From the NCBI GenBank assembly GCA_002450155.1, contig DJYO01000013.1:124001-188000 (forward strand): DNA of 64,000 nucleotides, in the 5' to 3' direction. The notes under the pieces are model-generated. The model ran no database searches. It was not told where the DNA came from and saw nothing but the letters and a program-made list of their open reading frames with translations. The translations under genes were made by a program, and so were the position numbers. The DNA comes from Mageeibacillus sp. UBA6976. GTDB lineage: Bacteria > Bacillota > Clostridia > Saccharofermentanales > Saccharofermentanaceae. Numbering within the stretch: position 1 is the stretch's first letter; every line of letters starts with the position of its first letter. Shown here piece after piece: positions 19,231 through 27,203 of the stretch.

Positions 19231-19371
19231 TTAGCCTGTTTTTTCGAAAAATATTAAATTTTTTGGATAACCGCCTTCTGCATATAGTTTTGCCCTGTTA
19301 AAGTCAGCCGGTAAATCTTGGAAAAGAGTATTGAAGCTTATATCACCAGCTACAACATCGTATAAAGTTCG
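19231..19371 (-). pseudogene. Possible remnant of a protein-coding gene (46 open codons, no start)
   Basis: The minus strand reads 46 sense codons to a TAA at 19231, with an in-frame TAG (372-374) just upstream and no ATG, GTG or TTG with a ribosome binding site at its head. The peptide looks protein-like: it ends in YAEGGYPKNLIFFEKTG and contains VAGDISFNTLFQDLPADF. Codons are AT-rich (TTA, ATA, AAA) compared with neighbouring genes. The upstream end runs into the palindromic arrays. I do not recognise the family. It could be a gene end left by a deletion, or chance. Confidence 0.35.
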
Positions 19372-19483
19372 CTAAGGTGTTCGCTAATATAGCGAACATG
19401 TCAGCGAACATCGTCTGCTATTATTACAGCAATGTATAAAGTTCGCTAAAGAGTTCGCTGTTATAGCGAACCTGTCAGCGAAT
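19367..19483. repeat. Two copies of a nested palindromic GTTCGCT/AGCGAAC array
   Basis: Each copy holds GTTCGCT twice, then AGCGAAC twice: copy 1 at 367-373, 379-385, 391-397, 403-409; copy 2 at 441-447, 453-459, 465-471, 477-483 (last base changed). Within a copy the four motifs lie on an exact 12-bp period, and the copies are 74 bp apart, each preceded by TATAAA. Each copy can fold as an inner and an outer stem. The arrays lie between the terminator of the GH32-kinase gene and the mraZ promoter. Confidence 0.85.
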
Positions 19484-19489
19484 TTTCAT

Positions 19490-19548
19490 CCCAAAACTAA
19501 AAGGACTGATCCCTTGCCGGACAAGGAGCCAGTCCTACAACTTTTGGG
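19490..19548 (-). terminator. Large bulged hairpin, terminator of the rimP-to-GH32/kinase operon
   Basis: Minus strand: GGACTG/CAGTCC with an inner CCTTG/CAAGG stem, followed by TTTTAGTTTT; an outer CCCAAAA/TTTTGGG pair encloses it. It starts 8 bp after the stop of the fusion gene. Confidence 0.75.
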
Positions 19549-19555
19549 ATTCACT

Positions 19556-21835
19556 TCATGTGGTGAATTCCTTATTTATCTGTTCCATCGTCGGATAGGA
19601 TTGGATCGCTCCTTCCGTCCGTATGGAAATGGAGCTGAACCTTGAAGCAAAGACAAGAGCTTCTTCCAGGATGTCCTCTGATATATATTCAAGATCATCC
19701 CTCTTAATGCCCTTGGACTTAAGATAATATAATAAAGATCCTATAAAGCCGTCACCTGCGCCAGTCGTATCTACAGCCTGCGTCTTGACTGACGGGACAT
19801 AGATCTTGTTGCCGTCCTTGTCTATGGCATAGCAGCCCTTACTTCCCATTGTATATATAACAAGCTTAACATTGCCCGTAAAAAGAACACCCAGCGCCTC
19901 GTCAAGATCACTAGTGCCTGTAATGAATTCAAGTTCCTCGTCAGAGATCTTAAGAATGTCCGCTTCAGGAATAAAACATGCAACTGCTGCTTTAAGTTTA
20001 TCGAGGTCATCCCATAACATGAACCTGAGATTAGGATCAAAACTTATCAGGGCTCCTTCTTTCCTTGCAAGAGCGATCGCAACTCTATGGGCATCTCTCA
20101 TGGGAAAATCACCAAGGGACACGCTGCAGAAATGAAGAGCCCAACAATCGTCGAAGAATTCTCTTCTGATATTCTCCGCACCATATAACATATCGGCAGA
20201 AGGCTTCCTGTAAAACGAGAATTCCCGCTCTCCGTTCCTGCCTAAAGTTACAAAGGCAAGAGCGGTATTAGCCTTATCTGTATATTCGATAGCAGAGGTA
20301 TCCACTCCCGCTTTGATAAGATCGTCTGTGATAAGCCTGCCAAAGGGATCTGCTCCTAATCCGGTGAGTATCCTGGAACTGCCTCCTAAGACAGAGAAAG
20401 CACCACACACATTTGCAGGCGCTCCACCGGTCCTGGGGGAGAAAGATCCCACTTCTTCAAAACTTACTCCTGATCTGTCGGGTATAAAATCTATCAGCGC
20501 TTCACCTATCGCTACAAGGGTATCCTTGTTCATAAGTCTATAGGCGTCAACTTCAAGGCCGGAAGTCTCTATCCGTACTTCAGGGAAAGCGGGATAGAAT
20601 CTGGTACTTAATACATATCTTCCGGAATTGATAAATACCTCAAGACTGGATCTGTCAGCAATTATCCTGATATCCTTAACGATCCCCGTCTTTATCTTGC
20701 GATATGTCCTGCCAAAGCCTTCAGTTTGGTCAGCAAACTCCATCTTAAGGACATCACCGTCAAAGCTTATCTTGACACCTGATATGCTGATATATCCCTC
20801 TTTGGTATCTGCTCTGCATACTATATCAAGAGGCAGCCTGTGCCAGGACTCACCCTCTATAGCCTTAAGACTGCACCTTAGTGAATCGATCTCTCTTATA
20901 GGATTTTGCAGTATAAAGCCCTCAGCATCCGTTTCAATCTCTCTCGGGATCGAAAGACAATGCTGTCTTCCCATTTCTATAGTGGGATTTGTATATTCTG
21001 TTGTCCCCTGCCCCATCCAGCCGATAATGATCCTTCTGCCGTCAGGTGCTGCAAAAGTCTGAGGCGCATAGAAATCAAACCCAAAATCCAGTTCCTCGTA
21101 TGAAGAAGCTTTATTGCCGACTAATCTGAAGTATCCGCTGCTGTTCTGATTCTGATATTTGTATTCTTCAGCTTCCATGCCCTGAACGCAGGCGAGAAGA
21201 TAAGACCGGCCGCCAAGATCCACCAGATCCGGACACTCCCACATATATCCCATGCCGGGACAGGTTATAGCTTCTTTGAATCTGAAGTTGCAAGGATCGG
21301 GGCCTTCGTATACAAGAGCCATTCCTTCATCATCTTTAGTCCTCGCGCCCAGTACCATACGCCAGATCCCGTCCGCGAAACTTACCTTCGGATCCCTTAC
21401 ATGGCAGCTGCAGTAATCAGGATAGTCGCTGTTTGTAAGGAGGACTGTTTTATCTGAGGAGCAAGTCCCGTCATCAGAGGTCACAAAGATCTGGTTTGCT
21501 TCCCTGCCTTCAAGAACGAGATCGAAACCTTCATGCTCCACATTCCCTGTATAAAAATAGTATATCTTATCCTTATAAGACACAGCAGAGCCGGAAAATG
21601 CCCCGGTACTGTCACTGATATGGTCAGGTTTTATAAACTCCCCCACAAATCTCCACTTAAGAAGATCAGGACTTACAAAGTGTCCCCAGGACCGTAAGCC
21701 TTCGCCTGTTGCATTACCGGGAGTATATTGAAAATATACGTGATAAAGGCCATTATGGAAGACAAGGCCATTAGGATCGTTCATCCAGCCTCTTACAGGC
21801 TCCATATGGAGATACTGCTTCCACTTAAATGACAT
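19556..21835 (-). CDS. Bifunctional GH32 beta-fructosidase / PfkB-family fructokinase fusion
   Basis: 759-aa two-enzyme fusion. Residues about 1-430 are glycoside hydrolase family 32: nucleophile Asp20 in GWMNDPNG, Asp148 in the RDP motif (CHVRDPKV), acid/base Glu200 in MWECPD, then the beta-sandwich. Residues about 435-759 are a PfkB sugar kinase of fructokinase type: AIGEALIDF, GGAPANVCGAF and catalytic Asp695 in DTTGAGDGF. No signal peptide or membrane segment, so it is cytosolic. Inferred reaction: cleave sucrose, sucrose-6-phosphate or a short fructan and phosphorylate the released fructose. No ribosome binding site precedes the internal Met at the junction, so it is one polypeptide. It starts five bases after rodA; no sugar regulator or transporter is adjacent. 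Confidence 0.92.
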   Translation of the reverse strand: MSFKWKQYLHMEPVRGWMNDPNGLVFHNGLYHVYFQYTPGNATGEGLRSWGHFVSPDLLKWRFVGEFIKPDHISDSTGAFSGSAVSYKDKIYYFYTGNVEHEGFDLVLEGREANQIFVTSDDGTCSSDKTVLLTNSDYPDYCSCHVRDPKVSFADGIWRMVLGARTKDDEGMALVYEGPDPCNFRFKEAITCPGMGYMWECPDLVDLGGRSYLLACVQGMEAEEYKYQNQNSSGYFRLVGNKASSYEELDFGFDFYAPQTFAAPDGRRIIIGWMGQGTTEYTNPTIEMGRQHCLSIPREIETDAEGFILQNPIREIDSLRCSLKAIEGESWHRLPLDIVCRADTKEGYISISGVKISFDGDVLKMEFADQTEGFGRTYRKIKTGIVKDIRIIADRSSLEVFINSGRYVLSTRFYPAFPEVRIETSGLEVDAYRLMNKDTLVAIGEALIDFIPDRSGVSFEEVGSFSPRTGGAPANVCGAFSVLGGSSRILTGLGADPFGRLITDDLIKAGVDTSAIEYTDKANTALAFVTLGRNGEREFSFYRKPSADMLYGAENIRREFFDDCWALHFCSVSLGDFPMRDAHRVAIALARKEGALISFDPNLRFMLWDDLDKLKAAVACFIPEADILKISDEELEFITGTSDLDEALGVLFTGNVKLVIYTMGSKGCYAIDKDGNKIYVPSVKTQAVDTTGAGDGFIGSLLYYLKSKGIKRDDLEYISEDILEEALVFASRFSSISIRTEGAIQSYPTMEQINKEFTT

Positions 21836-21840
21836 AGGTG

Positions 21841-22962
21841 CTATGACCTCGACATCGAGATATTAAGTATGACCCCGAAGGCCAGGAAGTTAATGAGCAT
21901 CGCAGTGCCTCCCAGACTGATAAAGGGCAGCGGGATCCCCGTTATCGGCAAGAGCCCTACTGCCATACCCATATTCTCTATGTAGTGGAAAGCAAAATAA
22001 CCTGCAAGTCCCGTAAGAGTAAATGCCGATGCCTTGGATGGCACCTTGCTTGCAACATAGAGGCATCTGCAGATAAAGAAGAAAGCCAACGCGATTACCA
22101 CGGTGGTGCCGATAAATCCCAGATGTTCAGATATCGCTGCAAAGATAAAATCACTCTCTTTAACAGGAACCGAAGTATAGATCCCTGTGGTATTGCCGGC
22201 AAGACCTCCGGATGCGATTGCGGCCTTGGACTGGACCAGGTTATATTCGGATTTCGGATCCGATCCTTCAAATACCAGGGACAGTATTCTGTTCTTCTGA
22301 TAATCCTCCAGGTAGAATGTCCACACCGCAGGAATAAAGATAACTATTACCGAAGATATGGCCAGAAGGAAATATCTGTACTTGATACCCCAGACAAAGA
22401 GCATGCATACAAAAGTAAACATGATGACCATCGCAGTACCAAAGTCCGGCTGGGTAAGTATCAGCAGCAAAGGAACCGCATAGACCACGCCCATCATGGC
22501 AAAGCCCTTAAGGTAAGTCATCTTCTTATCAGACATCGCTTCGAATAGCTCGGATGCCACCAGGATAAGTCCTATCTTCGCAAGCTCGGAAGGCTGGAAG
22601 TTGCCTATTACAGGCAGATTGAGCCAGGAATCTGCGCCCCATACGGAAGCCAGGGAATAACCGTCGATCGGCACGAGCATAAGGAGCAGTACCGACACCA
22701 CATATATTCCCCTGCCTATGAGCTTGAGGAACTGGTTATCCAGCACAGCGATTATTATCGCGGCAAACAGACCTGCCGCAGTAGCAACTATCTGTCTGTA
22801 ATAATTTCCGGGGTATGCTGCGTAGCCGTTGGATAAGACCTTCTGCAGGACAAACAGTCCGATTATGGTGAGCGCCAGGATCGGAACAACAAGATAGTAA
22901 TCCACACTCTTAAGTCCGGTCTTACTCCTCAGTTTAACTAGTCCGTTAGATCTGTTATCCAT
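21841..22962 (-). CDS. rodA: RodA-type SEDS peptidoglycan polymerase
   Basis: 373-aa polytopic protein with about ten TM segments and the SEDS signatures GNFQPSELAKIGLI and LPITGIPLPFISLGGTAM. RodA polymerises glycan strands for wall elongation together with a class B PBP. Assignment to RodA rather than FtsW/SpoVE rests on its place outside the division cluster and its shorter length. It is coupled to lgt by TAATG. Confidence 0.88.
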   Translation of the reverse strand: MDNRSNGLVKLRSKTGLKSVDYYLVVPILALTIIGLFVLQKVLSNGYAAYPGNYYRQIVATAAGLFAAIIIAVLDNQFLKLIGRGIYVVSVLLLMLVPIDGYSLASVWGADSWLNLPVIGNFQPSELAKIGLILVASELFEAMSDKKMTYLKGFAMMGVVYAVPLLLILTQPDFGTAMVIMFTFVCMLFVWGIKYRYFLLAISSVIVIFIPAVWTFYLEDYQKNRILSLVFEGSDPKSEYNLVQSKAAIASGGLAGNTTGIYTSVPVKESDFIFAAISEHLGFIGTTVVIALAFFFICRCLYVASKVPSKASAFTLTGLAGYFAFHYIENMGMAVGLLPITGIPLPFISLGGTAMLINFLAFGVILNISMSRS

Positions 22963-23846
22963 TACTTCTTGGCAGCTGTCTCAGTCTGATAGAATCTCTC
23001 AGGTATCTCCTTGCACTTAATGTCCTTGTAGCGTGCATATGCAATATAGAGCAGTGATGCTATAACGAGGATAAATGACAGGAGCTGTGATGTTCTTATT
23101 GATGTGCCGAACAGATAAAGTGAATCTGTCCTCAATCCCTCAAGGAAAAATCTCATAAAGCCATAGAGGGCAAAATATGTGCATGAAGTCTCGAAGGAAT
23201 GCTTGCTGTTCTTCCTTACATAGAGCAGTATCAGGAATATGAGCAGGTCACCTAAGGATTCGTAGAGAAACATAGGATGGACCGGCTGAGTTGCAACAAG
23301 AGTCGGACAGTTGCGCATGAGATAGCTCTGTACGCTCTCGGATGTCATTCCCCAGGGGAGTGTCGTGGTAGTGCCGAAGGCTTCCTGATTAAAGAAATTG
23401 CCCCATCTGCCGATAGCCTGTCCCAGAGGAATGTAGACTATTGCAAAGTCTGCAAGTGCTGTAAAAGGGATCTTTCTTATCTTGCACATTATAAACGCGC
23501 CCAGCATAGCTCCTATGACGCCGCCGTAAACTGCAAGTCCGCCCTCTCTGGTATTAAATACCATTCTAAGGTCCTTGGAGAAATAATCCCATTCGCAGAG
23601 GACATAGTAGAGTCTTGCCCCGACTATTGCGCAGGGAATGCATACAAGAACGATGTCGTATACAAGCCCGTCAGGGAAATTCAGTTTCTTGCTCTGCAAG
23701 ATAGCAAGCGTCACGCAAATAAGGATCGCACCTGCTATTAATATACCGTACCAATATACATCGAGACTGCCGATCCTGAATGCGACAGGATCTATATTAA
23801 ATACCCAGCCAAGTCCCGGGAATGAAACGCCTTCTCCTGAATCCAT
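22962..23846 (-). CDS. lgt: Prolipoprotein diacylglyceryl transferase Lgt
   Basis: Lgt attaches diacylglycerol to the lipobox cysteine of prolipoproteins at the membrane. The 294-aa protein has seven or so TM segments and the signature GRWGNFFNQEAFG, plus the YYGxL-like motif as WYGILIA. An in-frame GTG at 23855 overlaps the AGGAG site, so the ATG at 23846 is the better start. It is the seventh membrane-enzyme neighbour in a run dominated by translation genes; substrates in this window include the lipoproteins at 33609 and 37978. Confidence 0.95.
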   Translation of the reverse strand: MDSGEGVSFPGLGWVFNIDPVAFRIGSLDVYWYGILIAGAILICVTLAILQSKKLNFPDGLVYDIVLVCIPCAIVGARLYYVLCEWDYFSKDLRMVFNTREGGLAVYGGVIGAMLGAFIMCKIRKIPFTALADFAIVYIPLGQAIGRWGNFFNQEAFGTTTTLPWGMTSESVQSYLMRNCPTLVATQPVHPMFLYESLGDLLIFLILLYVRKNSKHSFETSCTYFALYGFMRFFLEGLRTDSLYLFGTSIRTSQLLSFILVIASLLYIAYARYKDIKCKEIPERFYQTETAAKK

Positions 23847-23887
23847 ATCAATCACTCCTAATAAAAGCTAAATGCTATATTACCACA

Positions 23888-24829
23888 TTACTCAAGACCA
23901 TGGGCCTTAAGATATTCCTTTGCCTCAATTTTATTTCTTTCTACAGCGCTTATGAGTTCTTCTTTAGAACCGAACTGAGTCTCGGGTCTTAAGAACTTAA
24001 GGAGCTCGGTCCTGATATAAGCTCCGTAGATATCTTCATCAAAATCGAATATATATGTTTCTATTACGTCTGATACCGCATCTTCTACAGTAGGCCTTAG
24101 ACCTACATTGGCAACTCCATATAAAGTCCTTGCACCAAGGATCACACTTACGACATATACTCCCCTTCTCACCTTGAATTTCTCTTCTGTAATATCGAGG
24201 TTCGCAGTGGGGAAGCCCATCTTACGTCCAAGCATCTTACCCTTGCACACTCTGCCGGAATAGAAGAAATCCCTTCCGGAGCAAAGCCGTGATGCAAGCT
24301 CAGTATCTCCTGATGCAAGTGCCTCTTTAAGCCAGGCAGTAGAGATCTTACGGCCGCTTATATCCTTAAGTTCCGGCACGACCTCTATATCTATCAGGTT
24401 ATTACTGCAAAAAGAACTTAAGAGATCTGCTGTCCCAAGGCCTCCCCTGCCGAATGTATAGTCGAATCCGCAGATAACAGTATGGGCATTCATGGCAAGC
24501 TTGATCACTCTTACCATGTAGTCTTCGGCTGTCATGTCCTTTACTTCGGCATAATTCAATACCAGGACTTCATCCACTCCCCAAGACTCTAAGACAGCTA
24601 TCCTCTCGTCTACTGTATATAAGACGCCCTCACCGGATTTTGCAAGACCGGTAAAAGTCTGAACGCAGGTCTTGAGCTTCAGCTTTTTTGCAATGCTAAC
24701 AGCCTTCCTTATTATCTGCTCATGTCCTTCGTGCAGACCGTCGAACATGCCAAGGCAGACGACCCTTCCGTCCTTGCTTAAGGGGATAGTATCAAGATAA
24801 AACTTCTGTATAGGCTTAATCACCTGCAA
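23888..24829 (-). CDS. ribF: Bifunctional riboflavin kinase / FAD synthetase
   Basis: RibF makes FMN and then FAD. The 313-aa protein has the adenylyltransferase motif GMFDGLHEGHEQII at the N-terminus, the GFDYTFGRGGLG segment, and the C-terminal flavokinase domain with GRVCKGKMLGRKMGFPTANL. Length is typical. The start overlaps truB by 14 bases. Confidence 0.96.
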   Translation of the reverse strand: MQVIKPIQKFYLDTIPLSKDGRVVCLGMFDGLHEGHEQIIRKAVSIAKKLKLKTCVQTFTGLAKSGEGVLYTVDERIAVLESWGVDEVLVLNYAEVKDMTAEDYMVRVIKLAMNAHTVICGFDYTFGRGGLGTADLLSSFCSNNLIDIEVVPELKDISGRKISTAWLKEALASGDTELASRLCSGRDFFYSGRVCKGKMLGRKMGFPTANLDITEEKFKVRRGVYVVSVILGARTLYGVANVGLRPTVEDAVSDVIETYIFDFDEDIYGAYIRTELLKFLRPETQFGSKEELISAVERNKIEAKEYLKAHGLE

Positions 24830-25745
24830 ATACCCTCTCTATCCTGAAAATATATCTGCTATCCTCAGTAGCAGGATATACGACTGCTATCAGCCTTTCC
24901 TGGTATACAGCCTTATATAATCTGCCTTCTTCGTATAAGGGATCGCATAAGATCTTTTTGCCGAAGCTAAGGTCTTTTGCCTGAGAGGACGTAAGCTCTA
25001 CCCGAGGCATGTCTTCCAAACACAGACCGGCAGGAAGGATAAACCCGTAATCGCCTCTTTCTTTCATCTCAGTCATGGAATCTAATGAATAGGCATCCTT
25101 AACCATAAACGGGCCGCAGGAAATCCTTCTTAATGATATGGCATGAGCGCCAAAACCTGTCAGGCGTCCCGCGTCATCACATATAGTCCTTATGTATGTT
25201 CCCTTGGAGCAGGACACGTCAAAATCCACTACAAAACCTTTGTCCTGCTCTTCAATTGAGTTGATGGTCAGATCGTTAATCCTGATCTCAACAGGTTTAA
25301 GCTCAAACTCCACGCCGTCCCTTGCAAGGTCGTAGGCCTTTTTGCCGTTTATCTTCTTGGCTGAATACTTAGGCGGTATCTGGGAAGTGGTTTTCGCAAC
25401 TTCTGCAAAAGCCTGTCTTACCGTGGCAAAATCAGTAGATCTCAGGTCTTCCATCTGTTCTTTGGACGGATAATTCTCAAAGGTTATCTCCCCTTCGCTG
25501 TCCATGGAATCTGTAGCAGCCCCAAAGAAAGCCCTGCAGCTGTAACTCTTGTCAAACCCGTCACAGAATCTAAGATACTTAAGCCCCTTGCCTGCAAAGA
25601 CCGGCAAAAGCCCCGTAGCAAAAGGATCAAGAGTCCCGAGATGCCCGACTTTTTTTGTGCCAAGGATCTTTCTCATTGCCATATCCACAGCAAAAGAAGT
25701 CATATTGGCAGGTTTATCGACCAATATCAGTCCGTCGGGATTCAT
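24816..25745 (-). CDS. truB: tRNA pseudouridine(55) synthase TruB
   Basis: TruB converts U55 in the T loop of tRNAs to pseudouridine. The 309-aa protein has the catalytic motif KVGHLGTLDPFATGLLPV with the conserved Asp, then KINGKKAYDLARDG and GTYIRTICDDAGRLTG. It overlaps nrnA by four bases (ATGA). Confidence 0.96.
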   Translation of the reverse strand: MNPDGLILVDKPANMTSFAVDMAMRKILGTKKVGHLGTLDPFATGLLPVFAGKGLKYLRFCDGFDKSYSCRAFFGAATDSMDSEGEITFENYPSKEQMEDLRSTDFATVRQAFAEVAKTTSQIPPKYSAKKINGKKAYDLARDGVEFELKPVEIRINDLTINSIEEQDKGFVVDFDVSCSKGTYIRTICDDAGRLTGFGAHAISLRRISCGPFMVKDAYSLDSMTEMKERGDYGFILPAGLCLEDMPRVELTSSQAKDLSFGKKILCDPLYEEGRLYKAVYQERLIAVVYPATEDSRYIFRIERVFAGD

Positions 25746-26818
25746 AGGAGTTCAGATGCCCTCCTGATAACATCTCCGGCCAGATCATCTATTGTCCCGG
25801 ATCCGTCTTTTACAGTAAAGCCGGCAGCTCTCAAATGGCCGCCGCCACCGTACAAAGAGGCAAAAGCTGCAGAATCAAAGTAGGATACAGACCTTACATT
25901 GGCCCTGATCTCACCGGTGCTAAGCTCTCTTAAGACTATAGCAACCTCAACGCCTTCAATATCTCTCATAGCTGATACTACATCGTCGACAGCATCAGGC
26001 AGAGCCTCATGTTTGTCGAAAAGGCTTCTTGGAACAGTGGTTATCGCAAGCTTGCCTTCGCAATAGAGCTTGACTCTCATCCTTGCTTCGGCTGATACCC
26101 TGAACTTATAAAGGGCTTTGCGGTCAAAGAGGTTATAGCTTACGGATGTAATGTCTCCACCAAGCTCCATGAGCTTGCCTGCAGAATCCAATGTCTCCGG
26201 TCTTGTATTCTTATAAGTAAACCTGCCTGTGTCAGTTACTATCCCTGTCATAAAACACTGGGCGGCAAGAGGAGATATGGTCTTATCTTCAGGCATGCTG
26301 AGGGATTCAGCTATCTTGCAGGAGGCATAGAAACAAAGCTCAGCAGCAGAAGATGCATCCGGCTCTATCCACATATTGTCGCCTCTCATGGTTATGGATG
26401 CATGGTGATCGATTATGAGCTTATCCTTGCAGGATTCAAAATACTCACCGCAGCATCCCATTCTGCCGGGCTCGGATATATCTACAGAGAGTGCCTGGAT
26501 ATAAGGCTTGCCGTAGATGGTCCCTTTATCCTTAAACTCATGTATCTCGTCAAGATCTTCGTTATAGATATTAAAGAGCAAGTCTTCAACACCCATAAAT
26601 TCCATATCCTTGGGAAGACTCTCCGGCATTGCAACATAGCAGTTTACTCCGAGATCCCTTAAGACTTTACACATACCACAGGCTGAGCCCACACAGTCTC
26701 CGTCCACACTCCTGTGAAGGAATATGAGCATAGCTCCGTCCAGTTTCTTTAACCTGTCCTTATATTCAAGGAGGTTAGCTGCCATCTTCGCAGCAGGCAG
26801 AGCATAGCGATCAAGCAT
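25742..26818 (-). CDS. nrnA: DHH/DHHA1 phosphoesterase, NrnA-type oligoribonuclease/pAp phosphatase
   Basis: NrnA degrades very short RNAs and dephosphorylates pAp in Firmicutes; some relatives hydrolyse c-di-AMP products. The ~358-aa protein has HRSVDGDCVGSACGM, the DHHAS motif and the DHHA1 glycine-rich end SLYGGGGHLRAAGF. Start choice is uncertain: the ATG at 26818 is used, with a GTG at 26827 as alternative. It sits in the usual rbfA-nrnA-truB order. Confidence 0.9.
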   Translation of the reverse strand: MLDRYALPAAKMAANLLEYKDRLKKLDGAMLIFLHRSVDGDCVGSACGMCKVLRDLGVNCYVAMPESLPKDMEFMGVEDLLFNIYNEDLDEIHEFKDKGTIYGKPYIQALSVDISEPGRMGCCGEYFESCKDKLIIDHHASITMRGDNMWIEPDASSAAELCFYASCKIAESLSMPEDKTISPLAAQCFMTGIVTDTGRFTYKNTRPETLDSAGKLMELGGDITSVSYNLFDRKALYKFRVSAEARMRVKLYCEGKLAITTVPRSLFDKHEALPDAVDDVVSAMRDIEGVEVAIVLRELSTGEIRANVRSVSYFDSAAFASLYGGGGHLRAAGFTVKDGSGTIDDLAGDVIRRASELL

Positions 26819-27203
26819 TCCCGTCACCCTGCTCTCTCATCACACGGCGGCGCTCATCGTCCTCTATCGTCTTTGCTATGAGCTCATCCATCTTCTTAGC
26901 TTTATCAAGAGTATTATCGAGCTTAAAGTGGAGCTCTGGCGCTACTCTGAGATTTATCTGCTGTACAGCCTCGTACCTTATAAAGCCCTTGGCATGCTCG
27001 ATGGCATCCATTGCCCCCTTCTTTGTCTCATCGTCTCCATAGACAGAAACAAAGACAGTAGCGTGTGTAAGGTCTGAACTCATCTTGACTCCCGTAACCG
27101 TAGTCATGAGAGGTACTCTGGGATCTCTCAGTTTATTTGAGATGATCCCGGATATTATCTTCTGAAGCTCGTCTCCTACGATCTCAGGTCTTCTTCTTTT
27201 CAT
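26811..27203 (-). CDS. rbfA: Ribosome-binding factor A
   Basis: RbfA helps mature the 30S subunit, particularly at low temperature. The 130-aa protein starts KRRRPEIVGDELQKIISGII and has DPRVPLMTTVTGVKMSSDL and LRVAPELHFKLDNTLD, all typical. Its start overlaps the infB stop by one base. Confidence 0.95.
   Translation of the reverse strand: MKRRRPEIVGDELQKIISGIISNKLRDPRVPLMTTVTGVKMSSDLTHATVFVSVYGDDETKKGAMDAIEHAKGFIRYEAVQQINLRVAPELHFKLDNTLDKAKKMDELIAKTIEDDERRRVMREQGDGNA

Noticed and set aside
19367..19483. CRISPR array or LexA boxes
   Set aside because: Only two copies with inverted halves and no spacers of uniform length, and no cas genes. LexA boxes of Firmicutes read GAAC-4-GTTC; here the order is GTTC...GAAC.
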